From the NCBI GenBank assembly GCA_012510295.1, contig JAAZID010000087.1, forward strand, positions 1 to 10,494: a stretch of DNA of 10,494 nucleotides, read 5' to 3'. This stretch comes from Methanomicrobiales archaeon (GTDB taxonomy: Archaea; Halobacteriota; Methanomicrobia; Methanomicrobiales; Methanoculleaceae). The notes beneath the pieces were generated by a model. The model was not told the origin of the DNA and did not search any database. It saw only the letters and a program-made list of their open reading frames with translations. Below are positions 1 to 7,627 of the stretch, in pieces. Every line of letters begins with the position of its first letter. Within the stretch, counting starts at the first letter, position 1. A program made the position numbers and the translations under genes.

Positions 1-270
1 AGGAGTTCGTTCAAGAAAAAGGTGAAGAAAGCCGGGGCCACATTCTTCTACGGCGCCATGTGCGGCTTCTTCACCGCCGAGGAACTCGACGAGATCCTCT
101 TTGAGGCAAGCGAGGTCGCCCGGTTCCTGCTGGAGGTCGAAGGCACGAGCCTGACCATCGACGACGAGATCGAGATCGAGGACCGGATCACCGAGGTGAT
201 GCGGGGCGTGGCCGAGGCGGCGTCGGTCATCCTGAAGACCAGGCCCGGCCAGGAGAGTGAACAATCATGA
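1..270 (+). CDS. Unrecognised acidic protein, C-terminal fragment
   Basis: This is the 3' end of a gene that begins before the window: the frame is open from base 1, and the GTG at 22 is probably internal rather than a start. The visible 89 residues begin with a Lys-rich stretch (FKKKVKKAG). A hydrophobic/aromatic patch follows (FFYGAMCGFF), then an acidic, clearly helical tail rich in Glu and Asp. I see no catalytic motif, signal peptide or convincing membrane segment, and I do not recognise the family. Its TGA overlaps the ATG of the MobB-MoaE gene by 4 bp, so the two are very likely translationally coupled. That link does not by itself place this protein in molybdopterin synthesis. The reading frame is convincing from the overlap and its GC-rich third positions. 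Confidence 0.75.
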   Translation, partial: RSSFKKKVKKAGATFFYGAMCGFFTAEELDEILFEASEVARFLLEVEGTSLTIDDEIEIEDRITEVMRGVAEAASVILKTRPGQESEQS

Positions 271-1022
271 AGATCATCCAGATAATCGGCCGTTCAAACA
301 CAGGAAAGACCACGTTCATAGCGAACCTGGTCCCGGCGCTCTCAGCGCACGGAGCCGTCGGCGTGGTCAAGCACCTGGGGCATCACGGCTTTGCGCTCGA
401 GCCCGGGAAAGACACCACCCTGTTCTATGAATCACATGCTGCTATATCCGGCGGCATCGACTACGAGAAGTCCGTCGTCATCAGACGCGACAATGACCTC
501 GACTCCACCCTGGAGACCCTCTGCAACGCCGGGATAGACTACGCCATACTCGAGGGCTTCAAATCCAGACCCTTCCCCAGGGTGGTGATAGGCGATCTCG
601 AGAGCGAGAATATCGTGCTCCGCAACCCCTCGATCGAGGACGTGATCGCTGCCCTCCCGGAGTTCGAGGACTACTACACGGTTGAAGGACTGGTCCGTGA
701 GCTGAGGCGTGAGTGCGACATATCGCATGCCGGGGCCATCCTCACGTTCAACGGGATCGTCAGGGAATGGACCGGCACCGAGCGGACGGAGTATATGGAG
801 TTTGATGCAACCGTCGATGCCCTGGCAGAGAGCCTCCGGCAGGAGATAGAATCCGTTCCCGGGATCATCGGCGCACGGTTCCATCACCGGAAGGGGCGGC
901 TCTACGCCGGGGATGATCTCACCTACGTTGCTATACTCGCAAAACACCGCCAGGAAGCATTCGCCGCCGCGAGCAGGGCGATCGACCGGTTGAAGCAGGA
1001 ACTACACGATGTGGAGCTGTAA
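267..1022 (+). CDS. MobB-MoaE fusion, molybdopterin cofactor biosynthesis
   Basis: Two-domain cytoplasmic protein of 251 aa. Residues 1 to about 130 are MobB-like: a P-loop GRSNTGKTT (8-16), then KHLGHHGF (35-42), PGKDT (46-50) and LEGFK (95-99). MobB is a GTP-binding partner of MobA in making the guanine dinucleotide form of the cofactor. Residues from about 138 resemble MoaE, the large subunit of molybdopterin synthase, which works with thiocarboxylated MoaD. Visible MoaE features are FNGIVRE (161-167), HHRKGRLYAGDD (206-217), HR (227-228) and a Lys at 243 matching E. coli Lys119. The chain stops eight residues after that Lys, so the FWK segment carrying E. coli Lys126 is missing (Glu250 at that place). 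The start is ATG with GGAG about 11 bases upstream, overlapping the previous stop. Likely clients are molybdenum or tungsten formylmethanofuran and formate dehydrogenases (inference). Domain calls are confident; activity of the MoaE half is not. Confidence 0.9.
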   Translation: MKIIQIIGRSNTGKTTFIANLVPALSAHGAVGVVKHLGHHGFALEPGKDTTLFYESHAAISGGIDYEKSVVIRRDNDLDSTLETLCNAGIDYAILEGFKSRPFPRVVIGDLESENIVLRNPSIEDVIAALPEFEDYYTVEGLVRELRRECDISHAGAILTFNGIVREWTGTERTEYMEFDATVDALAESLRQEIESVPGIIGARFHHRKGRLYAGDDLTYVAILAKHRQEAFAAASRAIDRLKQELHDVEL

Positions 1023-1027
1023 CATCT

Positions 1028-2389
1028 ATGCACGATAAAAAACGGATGTTTGGAACGAACGGCGTCCGAGGGGTGGTCGGGGATATGATAACGCCGACCC
1101 TCGTCCTCAAGATCGGCGCTGCACTCGGTTCGATGCGGAAGGGCACCATCGCCGTCGGCAGGGATACACGGACGTCCGGCGAGGCCCTGGTCCACGCCCT
1201 CAAAGCCGGCCTCCTGATGACCGGGTGCGACGTGGTGGATATGGGCATTCTCCCCACGCCGGCCCTGCAGTACATCATAAAGATCGATGACCGGTTCGCC
1301 GGCGGTGCGATGATAACCGCATCCCACAACCCCCCTGAGTATAACGGCGTTAAAGTCATCGAAGCCGACGGGACCGAGATGGCGGACGACGAGATCATCA
1401 AACTTGAGAACCGGTTCTTCGCCGACGAGTTCGACGCGGTCGCCTGGGACAGTGTCGGGAGAGAAGCCGCCGCACCCGAGCGCATCGAGGAATACATCCA
1501 GGCGATCGTGAGGCACTTCCCGGCAGGCATCGGTAACGGCATGACCGTTGTCGTCGACCCCGGTTCCGGTCCTGCGGCCCTCACCACCCCCCTCATACTC
1601 GAGAGGATGGGCTGCCGGGTCCATACCATCAACGCCCGGATCGACGGCACCTTCCCGGGCCGTATGCCTGAGCCGACCCCTGAAGGGCTGCAACCCCTCT
1701 CGGAGATGGTCATCGCAACGGGTGCCGCCTTCGGGGTGGCGCACGACGGCGACGCCGACCGGGCAGTCTTTGTTGATAACAGGGGACGCTATATAGAAGA
1801 GAACTATGAGTTCGGCCTGATAGAGGACTACGTCTGCCGCAGAAACCCCGGCGGCCTCATCGTCACCCCGGTCGCCACCTCCCGGCTTATCCAGGATATC
1901 GCCGATAAGCATGGGTGCACCATCGACTACACCCCTGTAGGAAGTATCTATGTTGCACGGCGGATGATCGATCTCATCAGCCAGGGGGAGACCGTCTCGT
2001 TTGGCGGTGAAGGGAACGGTGGTCTGATCTACTCCGACCATCAGTTCTGCCGGGACGGAGGTATGACCGCTGCAATGATGGTAGCGGTTCTTGCGGATCA
2101 GGGTGAGAAAGATCTCGCGGTTCTCATCGACGATCTCCCGGTCTACCACCTGATCAAGGAGAAATATCCCGCCCCCGACCCGGCCGTTCTGGTCCGCACC
2201 GTCGAGGAGGCATTTGGGGGAGAGATCGTCGAGAAGATCGACGGCATCAAGATCATCAGGGCTGATGCATGGGCGCTGGTGCGGGCGTCGGGCACGGAAC
2301 CTATGGTCAGGATCATGATCGAGTCAAGAGATCCGGGCATCGCCGATGCCCTGTACCAGGAGATCGTGCAGGTGATCGGACCGGGCTGA
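1028..2389 (+). CDS. glmM: Phosphoglucosamine mutase (alpha-D-phosphohexomutase)
   Basis: A 453 aa cytoplasmic enzyme of the alpha-D-phosphohexomutase superfamily, full length for archaeal GlmM. It interconverts glucosamine-6-phosphate and glucosamine-1-phosphate on the way to UDP-GlcNAc; some archaeal members also act on mannose or glucose phosphates, so substrate specificity is inferred. All four signature loops are present. TASHNPPEYNG (97-107) carries the phosphoserine Ser99. DGDADR (240-245) binds the magnesium ion. GGEGNGG (326-332) is the sugar-recognition loop, where a GEXSG-like sequence decides specificity. RASGTEPMVR (419-428) binds phosphate. The N-terminal FGTNGVRG (8-15) is typical of GlmM. 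It starts 5 bp after the MobB-MoaE stop, with GGAG at 1013-1016 inside that gene, so it is probably the third gene of the same transcript. Nothing looks damaged. Confidence 0.93.
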   Translation: MHDKKRMFGTNGVRGVVGDMITPTLVLKIGAALGSMRKGTIAVGRDTRTSGEALVHALKAGLLMTGCDVVDMGILPTPALQYIIKIDDRFAGGAMITASHNPPEYNGVKVIEADGTEMADDEIIKLENRFFADEFDAVAWDSVGREAAAPERIEEYIQAIVRHFPAGIGNGMTVVVDPGSGPAALTTPLILERMGCRVHTINARIDGTFPGRMPEPTPEGLQPLSEMVIATGAAFGVAHDGDADRAVFVDNRGRYIEENYEFGLIEDYVCRRNPGGLIVTPVATSRLIQDIADKHGCTIDYTPVGSIYVARRMIDLISQGETVSFGGEGNGGLIYSDHQFCRDGGMTAAMMVAVLADQGEKDLAVLIDDLPVYHLIKEKYPAPDPAVLVRTVEEAFGGEIVEKIDGIKIIRADAWALVRASGTEPMVRIMIESRDPGIADALYQEIVQVIGPG

Positions 2390-2543
2390 TCTCCCCGCTC
2401 CTGTGCAGGCGAAGTCCACCCCCCGCAAGTTAAATGTTCTATTCACGGAGGTGTGAATGAGACTCACTTTCCCCCATATTTCAGGCATTCCAGGGGATCT
2501 CTTAAAATTCCATCAAAGAATACCTTTGCGGGAACGAAGCAAT

Positions 2544-2552
2544 CTATATATA
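2544..2552 (+). promoter_or_regulatory. Archaeal TATA box upstream of the 1188-aa gene
   Basis: The 213 bp gap after glmM is visibly richer in A and T than the genes around it. It contains CTATATATA here, preceded by a purine-rich stretch GAAGCAA that could serve as a TFB recognition element. Initiation about 25 bases downstream would fall near 2572-2580 and leave a leader of roughly 25-30 bases before the ATG at 2603. That fits a promoter for the large helical protein plus the acylphosphatase. The transcription start is inferred. Confidence 0.55.
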
Positions 2553-2591
2553 CGATGATTGATATGCATGATACAGAACCTGCTGGAGAGC

Positions 2592-2598
2592 GGTGATC
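2592..2598 (+). promoter_or_regulatory. Shine-Dalgarno GGTGATC for the 1188-aa gene
   Basis: GGTGATC is a seven-base match to the complement of the archaeal 16S rRNA 3' end (GAUCACC) and ends 4 bases before ATG 2603. It supports that start over the in-frame ATG at 2621. Confidence 0.6.
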
Positions 2599-2602
2599 AA
2601 AA

Positions 2603-5600
2603 ATGGATGGTAAGCCACAGATGAATCAAAAAATTATATCTGCAGTCTCTTCCGGTGATCCGCGTGAGGTCGAGAAGGTAGCTTTAGATATTGCGGAGAC
2701 CCGGACGAGGAAGGAGAAGAGATCTCTCTATGAACAGATGAATGCAGCCCTGATAGAGGCAGCATTCGAGGAGAACCAGCCAGAACTCTTAGGCCAGCTT
2801 GTTGAGGTGACAAAAGAGGAGGTATTTGATCTTATCCGGCGCATCACTGGACTTTACCGTGAGACCAGGGATGAGACGTGGTTCCTCACAATATTTGCCC
2901 TGATCGACAAACTCGACCGCAAAAGCCACCAGTCCGATATACTTGCCGAAGTCTCCCGTGATCTGGTGCAGGCAGGGGTCGATACCGGCGATATCCACTA
3001 CATCTGGAAGGGAGAAGAAGCCTTCAACCAGATCAGTATCCGTAAATATCGCTCTGCTATCCTCTCTGATATCATCCCGCTCTTCATCCAGTACGGGCAG
3101 AAATACCAGAGTGTCGATATCATGCAACACGCTCTTCAGACGCTCTCCGAGATAAGCGACATATCGAGACAATCCCAGCTCCATGCCGATGTTGCCCGGG
3201 CTATCGCTGCTACCGGTATCGAGATGGGCGATATCCACCTTGTGATCAGTAGCATTTTAAGTGCTACTGAGATCGACCAGAAGATCCGGCGTACCAACTC
3301 GATCACTGACATCGTGGATGCCACCTGGCGTTCTCCGCTGAAAAAAGAGATCGTCGATATCGAAAAAATTGTAGATTATATCTCCAGGATTCCCGAAGAA
3401 CGGCTCACGGAGGTTCTTGCGATCCTGACCGAGCACCTCCTCGACCGCCAGCGGGACAAGAAAGATGTCTACGCTCGTTTGCTCAGGCTCGATGACGAGA
3501 AGCTCTGGGCCGGCCAGACCCTTGTTCTCGAACTCCTGAAAAAGGCGGAACGTAGCGGAGATCGATGGTATCTCGACAAGGCGTTTGAGTTCAATGCCAG
3601 GAGCATGGTAGAGACCCAGCTCCCTATTGAGGAGATCGTCCTCTCCGGCATCGCGGTCGTCGAGAAGAGCGGCAACCCGACCATCCTCCTCGATGTCGCA
3701 CCGCTGATCGACGAGTCCTGTGATGTTGCAAAGGCTGCCCACCTCTATCGGCAGATCACCGATGCCCTCTCCAGGATGGGCGACTTCTACCACGCGATCG
3801 AGGTCATGAAAAAAGCCAGCGCAACCACCCAGAGGATCAATGCCCAGTTTTTCGACACCAGTGTCCGCCTGATCAAGGATGGCATCAAACGTGACGAGAT
3901 CGGGCTCGTCCGTGAAAACATCCTCGCCACACTGGATACCGATATTATCGACTCGCTGATACACCAGGCGGTGACCGACTTCTGCAAGGACTACACCTTT
4001 GGCGAAATCGTCGGGCACACATCAGCAATAAAAGAACTTGTCCGGTTACACCAGGCACAGGATACCCTGCTCTTCGAATGCAACAACATCCTGATCGGGC
4101 GGGGTTTCATCCGCCAGGAGGATCCATCCGACCTCGTGAACCTGGTAAACCAGATCGAGGATCAGACCCTGCGTGAGCAGGCTATTATGGCTATCGTCGT
4201 CGAGATGGCACGGATCGGCGTCGCCCGAAAAGACCGGGATCTGCTCCGGCGTGCGACCGCACTCACCTGTGAGATCATGGATCAGCAGGCGCGGGCTGAG
4301 GCGCTTGGTGGTGTCGTGGACCAGACGGCTATCCTTGCCGTGGAGGATGGCGACCTTGAACTCCTCCACGGCATGCGGGTCCTCTCTGCATCCCTGTTGG
4401 AACCGGATCACTGCCTCTTTGCGATGGGCAAGGTTATCCACGGACTGATCATGTACGGGATCGAGCAGCTCTCGCTTCAGGCGCTCGATGAGGCAACCCA
4501 GATCCTCGCCCAGATCACTGATCCGTCACTGCAACGACACCTGGTCGACCCTCTCATCGAGGGTTACATCCGTGTCGGAAGCCTGCAGGCGGCAGACCAC
4601 CTCTCCCGGGGCGGTGCCCGGGTCTTCGAAGGCATGATGGAGCCTTTCACGATCGCGTTCGATCTCCTCAAGGCCCTCACTCCACATGAGGAGATCTCGA
4701 TCAGGATAGCGAGTTACATCGACATCATGCTCGAGTATACCCAGGTCTATGCGAGCCCGATCTTTGCCATCCCGATGGCACTCCTCTCCCTGGAGATCGA
4801 GGATAAATACGAGAGGACCGCCATGATCCAGCGCATCCTCACGTTCTTCACCGAGTATGTCAGGGAGTTCGACCTGACCGATCCCTATGAGGTGATGTCC
4901 CACCTGCTGGAGAGTATCGCAGGAGCGACTGAGACACCGCAGGTGCTTGAACTGATGTACCGCCTCTTTGAGTATACCGGTGATATCTATTCACGGTATT
5001 CAGGTATGTACCGGATCGTCGGCGCCTACACGGCTCTCGGCAACGAAGAACGGGCTGAGGAGATCGTCGAGAGGCTGCATGAGACTATAGGCGCCATCGC
5101 GGACCCCTCTATCCACACGATCATGCTCTCCGACCTGGTGGGTCTCATGGCCGGGATCGACCACACCGCGGCCAGGGACTATCTTGTTGAAGCTCAGGGG
5201 ATGCTCAGGTTCATCGGTCCGGAGCGGGAGGCGTTCGTCAGGAAGAACCTGATCTACGCCGCAAGGAACCTCAACGCGGCCAACCGGCTGGAAGAGAATG
5301 TCGATTGGGCAGTTGAGCAGGTCAGCAGGATCGAGGATCCTGTGGAGTACGTGGATGCACTGGCGGCCGTCTTTGACATGGTCAGTGAACCCATCCAGAG
5401 AAAGGAGATCCTCTCGGCCATGTGCTATACCGTGGTGAGCATCCCTTCCCCATATGTCCGGCTCTCGATGCTCTTTGACGTGACGCGGTTTGCCGAGACT
5501 TACGGCGATGAAGAGGAGATCGATGAACTGCTGAAGGGCATGGAGAGGACAGCAGAGAAGATCCAGATCCCATTCGTCACCGCCATGACACGACAGCGTA

Positions 5601-6169
5601 TGGCCCGATTGCTCTTCTCTTTTTACCGGAAGACCGGGAGGCTGGCCGTGCAGCAGCGGGCCATCGATGTCGTCTCCTCCATCAACGATGATCGTATCCG
5701 CTACAGCATGATGGTCCAGCTCGAGCAGGCAATGCCTCAGTCCTGGAAAAATACCGTTTTTGGCAAGATACTCGATTGCCGCGAGAAGATCCGGCGCGGC
5801 GAGTACACCACAAAGGATATGATGACGCTCGACCGGGCTATCAGGTCGGCGCCCGACCGGGCCCGGCGGTCGATCTACTACACTGAACTCTTCCTCATGG
5901 CCAGGAACGCGGGGCAGCATGAACTTGCGGAACGGATGCTCGATAGTGCGCTTGGTGAGGCAAAGATCATCAGACCTCTCTCCCGGCGGGCCTTCGCACT
6001 CGGGGATATGGCGTGCCGTATATACGCAGAACACTATACCGATCGATCCAGGGAGGTTCTTGATATGGCTGTGAGTGAGGCCCTCAACATCCGTGACACA
6101 GATATCCGGGATAGGGTATACGATGAGCTGGATATGTCCATACAGGTCGTCCAGGAGCACTGGTTGTGA
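2603..6169 (+). CDS. Giant alpha-helical repeat (TPR-like solenoid) protein, function unknown
   Basis: An 1188 aa protein without signal peptide or membrane segment, so presumably cytoplasmic. It is almost entirely amphipathic helix and I see no catalytic motif. A degenerate helical repeat recurs: hydrophobic-x-x-I-x-D-x3-R, then a helix with small and aliphatic residues at regular spacing, often ending in a Gly. Examples start near residues 98, 137, 181, 515, 555, 595, 635, 829, 907, 1023 and 1160, with ITDPSLQR (638-645), IEDQTLRE (518-525), INDDRIRY (1027-1034) and IRDTDIRD (1163-1170) as clear cores. Around 515-660 the period is about 40 residues. This resembles TPR-like solenoids, which usually act as protein-binding scaffolds; the role here is inferred. 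The gene has its own TATA box and SD, and its TGA overlaps the GTG of the acylphosphatase by 4 bp. I do not recognise a named family. Confidence 0.85.
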   Translation: MDGKPQMNQKIISAVSSGDPREVEKVALDIAETRTRKEKRSLYEQMNAALIEAAFEENQPELLGQLVEVTKEEVFDLIRRITGLYRETRDETWFLTIFALIDKLDRKSHQSDILAEVSRDLVQAGVDTGDIHYIWKGEEAFNQISIRKYRSAILSDIIPLFIQYGQKYQSVDIMQHALQTLSEISDISRQSQLHADVARAIAATGIEMGDIHLVISSILSATEIDQKIRRTNSITDIVDATWRSPLKKEIVDIEKIVDYISRIPEERLTEVLAILTEHLLDRQRDKKDVYARLLRLDDEKLWAGQTLVLELLKKAERSGDRWYLDKAFEFNARSMVETQLPIEEIVLSGIAVVEKSGNPTILLDVAPLIDESCDVAKAAHLYRQITDALSRMGDFYHAIEVMKKASATTQRINAQFFDTSVRLIKDGIKRDEIGLVRENILATLDTDIIDSLIHQAVTDFCKDYTFGEIVGHTSAIKELVRLHQAQDTLLFECNNILIGRGFIRQEDPSDLVNLVNQIEDQTLREQAIMAIVVEMARIGVARKDRDLLRRATALTCEIMDQQARAEALGGVVDQTAILAVEDGDLELLHGMRVLSASLLEPDHCLFAMGKVIHGLIMYGIEQLSLQALDEATQILAQITDPSLQRHLVDPLIEGYIRVGSLQAADHLSRGGARVFEGMMEPFTIAFDLLKALTPHEEISIRIASYIDIMLEYTQVYASPIFAIPMALLSLEIEDKYERTAMIQRILTFFTEYVREFDLTDPYEVMSHLLESIAGATETPQVLELMYRLFEYTGDIYSRYSGMYRIVGAYTALGNEERAEEIVERLHETIGAIADPSIHTIMLSDLVGLMAGIDHTAARDYLVEAQGMLRFIGPEREAFVRKNLIYAARNLNAANRLEENVDWAVEQVSRIEDPVEYVDALAAVFDMVSEPIQRKEILSAMCYTVVSIPSPYVRLSMLFDVTRFAETYGDEEEIDELLKGMERTAEKIQIPFVTAMTRQRMARLLFSFYRKTGRLAVQQRAIDVVSSINDDRIRYSMMVQLEQAMPQSWKNTVFGKILDCREKIRRGEYTTKDMMTLDRAIRSAPDRARRSIYYTELFLMARNAGQHELAERMLDSALGEAKIIRPLSRRAFALGDMACRIYAEHYTDRSREVLDMAVSEALNIRDTDIRDRVYDELDMSIQVVQEHWL

Positions 6170-6453
6170 AGACGATCGAGATCTGGCTATCAGGAAGGGT
6201 GCAGGGTGTCGGGTTCCGTGTATGTATACGGAAGATCGCCACCAGCCTTGGCGTCGGTGGCGAGGTCATGAACCTCCCCGACGGGAGGGTGCTCATCACC
6301 GCGACCGGGGAGCCCATCGTCCTGGAGAAGTTCGTATCCATGCTCTACGGGTGTCCCCGGGTCGTCATCAGGGATCGCATTTCGCAGGAGATCCCCCTCA
6401 CCCGCTACCCTGCGTTTACGATCCAGCGGGACGCCTACCAGTACAGCACGTGA
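6166..6453 (+). CDS. acyP: Acylphosphatase
   Basis: A 95 aa cytoplasmic enzyme of normal acylphosphatase length. It hydrolyses carboxyl-phosphate bonds of acyl phosphates. The phosphate-binding loop GRVQGVGFR (10-18) is intact with catalytic Arg18. The second catalytic residue, Asn36, lies in VMNLPDGRV (34-42). The 18-residue spacing equals that of Arg23 and Asn41 in the vertebrate enzymes. The start is GTG: it overlaps the TGA of the preceding gene (GTGA), has AGGAG at 6153-6157, and puts the family's N-terminal strand right at the beginning. It is probably co-translated with the large solenoid protein, though no functional link is evident. The last 19 bases overlap the 3' end of cas1 on the other strand. 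Confidence 0.93.
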   Translation: MKTIEIWLSGRVQGVGFRVCIRKIATSLGVGGEVMNLPDGRVLITATGEPIVLEKFVSMLYGCPRVVIRDRISQEIPLTRYPAFTIQRDAYQYST

Positions 6454-7511
6454 AACTCAGCGTTTGTAAGGAGTGCATCCCGAAGGATCTGCACCTGTGT
6501 ATCGATCCGGGTCTGATCGATGGAGTCGCGGAGTGCCTGGACGAGCTGATTTGAGAGGTTCGTATCCAGGTAACACCTCTTCTCGCTACATTCGTAGTCA
6601 TTCTCCGAGATCTCCTCCCTGGCAAACCTGATGACGATGCGGTCTACCATCATCGCTTTCTGTGGTTCAATGAGATCATAAACAAGACTCCCGGCCCCCT
6701 CGTGGAGCATGCCACGGTCGGGGTTGAGGTGGGCGCCGATCGTGGAGACGCAACAGTTGCCATAGAGCATCGCGTAGCCGAGTGAGAACATGGCGTTGAC
6801 CGGGTCGTTATATGGGCGAGCTGCCCGGCGGCGGAACCCGAGTTCCGGCGGTGTTGTGCGGGAGAGGATCTCGTAGTACATGTCGCCGGTCAGGCGGGAG
6901 AGCCTCCGGATCCCCTCCATGGTGACAGAGGCTGCAAGTTCCTCCCGGGCCTGGTAGAGGAAGTCGAGCTCCCCGGCGTAGAAGATGTCCCGGCCGATGC
7001 AGTCACAGAGTTCATCGAGGAGGAGAAGTCTTGACTGCAGGCCTGCAGATGCGAGTGACTGCGCGAACCGGTAGGGGGTCGCCCGTTCCTGGGCGGTGCG
7101 CACCCCGTCCTCCGGCTGGTAGCCATAAGGGTAGAGGTAGCCGACAGGGGTGCCGTCGATATCAAAGAATGTGATGGCAGTGCCGGCTTTGAGGAGGTTT
7201 GTCACCGCCGAGGTGTGCAGGGTATGGCCACCGACGATCAGGAGGTGCCTTACCTTCTGGAGTGGGTAGTGCCTAGTGGTACTCCCGTGCGCGATGACCA
7301 GTTCCCGTGTCGTTGCCTTGATGTGCCCCCCGTAGCCGAAGACAGGAATCCAGGGTTGTGCCGCTGTAATACTATCCCTCTGCAAGTGAATAGTGGGCGC
7401 CTTTTGGTGATTAATGCATCGAAGTAGCGGTGTACCGGGCGAACGCACTGCTATGGGCAGGCGGGCCCGGTTGCCGGCGCAACCCCGGACTGTCACGGTG
7501 TGGCATGCCAT
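6435..7511 (-). CDS. cas1: Solo Cas1-family protein with a substituted active-site Glu
   Basis: Cas1 is the integrase of CRISPR adaptation; this copy has no cas2, other cas gene or array in view. From ATG 7511 it is 358 aa. The N-terminal beta domain begins near residue 55 (VFGYGGHIKA, 57-66; HLLIVGGH, 89-96; FFDIDGTPVGYL, 115-126). The catalytic helical domain shows PPELGF (221-226), DPVNAMFSLGYAMLYG (236-251), LH (269-270) and YDLIEP (278-283). His270, Asp279 and Glu282 match the conserved H, D and D/E ligands (E. coli H208, D218, D221). The position of the first ligand (E. coli E141) is Ser205 (TCC), set by an ungapped alignment running into PPELGF and DPVN. The first ~50 residues are unlike Cas1 and lack a clear SD; TTG 7385 (316 aa) is an alternative start. 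Solo Cas1 genes outside CRISPR loci have been described in Methanomicrobiales, from memory. Family assignment is firm; activity is doubtful. Confidence 0.9.
   Translation of the reverse strand: MACHTVTVRGCAGNRARLPIAVRSPGTPLLRCINHQKAPTIHLQRDSITAAQPWIPVFGYGGHIKATTRELVIAHGSTTRHYPLQKVRHLLIVGGHTLHTSAVTNLLKAGTAITFFDIDGTPVGYLYPYGYQPEDGVRTAQERATPYRFAQSLASAGLQSRLLLLDELCDCIGRDIFYAGELDFLYQAREELAASVTMEGIRRLSRLTGDMYYEILSRTTPPELGFRRRAARPYNDPVNAMFSLGYAMLYGNCCVSTIGAHLNPDRGMLHEGAGSLVYDLIEPQKAMMVDRIVIRFAREEISENDYECSEKRCYLDTNLSNQLVQALRDSIDQTRIDTQVQILRDALLTNAEFHVLYW
7469..7484. repeat. Short inverted repeat, 6 bp arms, 4-base loop
   Basis: GGTTGC and GCAACC face each other across CGGC. The hairpin lies in the 5' portion of the long cas1 frame, a stretch with no visible Cas1 homology. 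It could be a leader hairpin if cas1 really starts near 7385. Confidence 0.5.
7501..7510. repeat. Perfect 10-bp palindrome at the cas1 ATG
   Basis: TGGCATGCCA equals its own reverse complement and includes two bases of the ATG codon at 7509-7511 of the longest cas1 frame. A second palindrome, GTTAAC (7514-7519), follows three bases later. It could be an operator, but a palindrome of this size can also occur by chance. Confidence 0.45.
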
Positions 7512-7554
7512 GGGTTAACAAACCTTTTCCGCACCGACCGCCCACATAGAGGTA

Positions 7555-7560
7555 GATATA
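7555..7560 (-). promoter_or_regulatory. Weak TATA-like element in the cas1/paaK divergent region
   Basis: Read on the - strand this is TATATC within GGGTATATCTACC. It could direct initiation near 7530, about 20 bases before ATG 7511 of cas1. On the + strand the same bases read GATATA and could serve the ligase operon with a leader of about 100 bases. No good BRE is seen in either direction, so this is tentative. Confidence 0.25.
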
Positions 7561-7627
7561 CCCGGCAGCCTCGTCGCCATGTCGCAACGTCCGGCCGTCG
7601 GGCACAGATGGCTACCATATCAGCGTG

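Noticed and set aside
923..2149. Long open frame of 408 codons on the - strand
   Set aside because: It lies antisense to glmM, which has all its motifs. The translation has no recognisable domain and is the usual shadow of GC-rich coding DNA.
2390..2456. Intrinsic terminator after glmM
   Set aside because: There is no GC-rich hairpin with a T-tract and no long T-run; only a mildly A/T-rich stretch near 2427-2443.
5000..6160. Open frame of 386 codons on the - strand
   Set aside because: Antisense to the C-terminal third of the solenoid protein; His/Pro/Asp-rich translation without domain features, so a codon-bias shadow.
6075..6554. 159-codon + strand frame across the acylphosphatase gene
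   Set aside because: It is out of frame with the solenoid and acylphosphatase genes, is Arg-rich and has no family resemblance.
6897..6899. Sequencing error as the cause of Ser205 in Cas1
   Set aside because: TCC needs several changes to become GAA or GAG, the frame is intact on both sides, and the downstream alignment (PPELGF, DPVN) holds without gaps.
7411..7605. 64-codon - strand frame between cas1 and paaK
   Set aside because: It overlaps the 5' part of the longer cas1 frame, has mixed composition and no SD or domain; it is probably non-coding.
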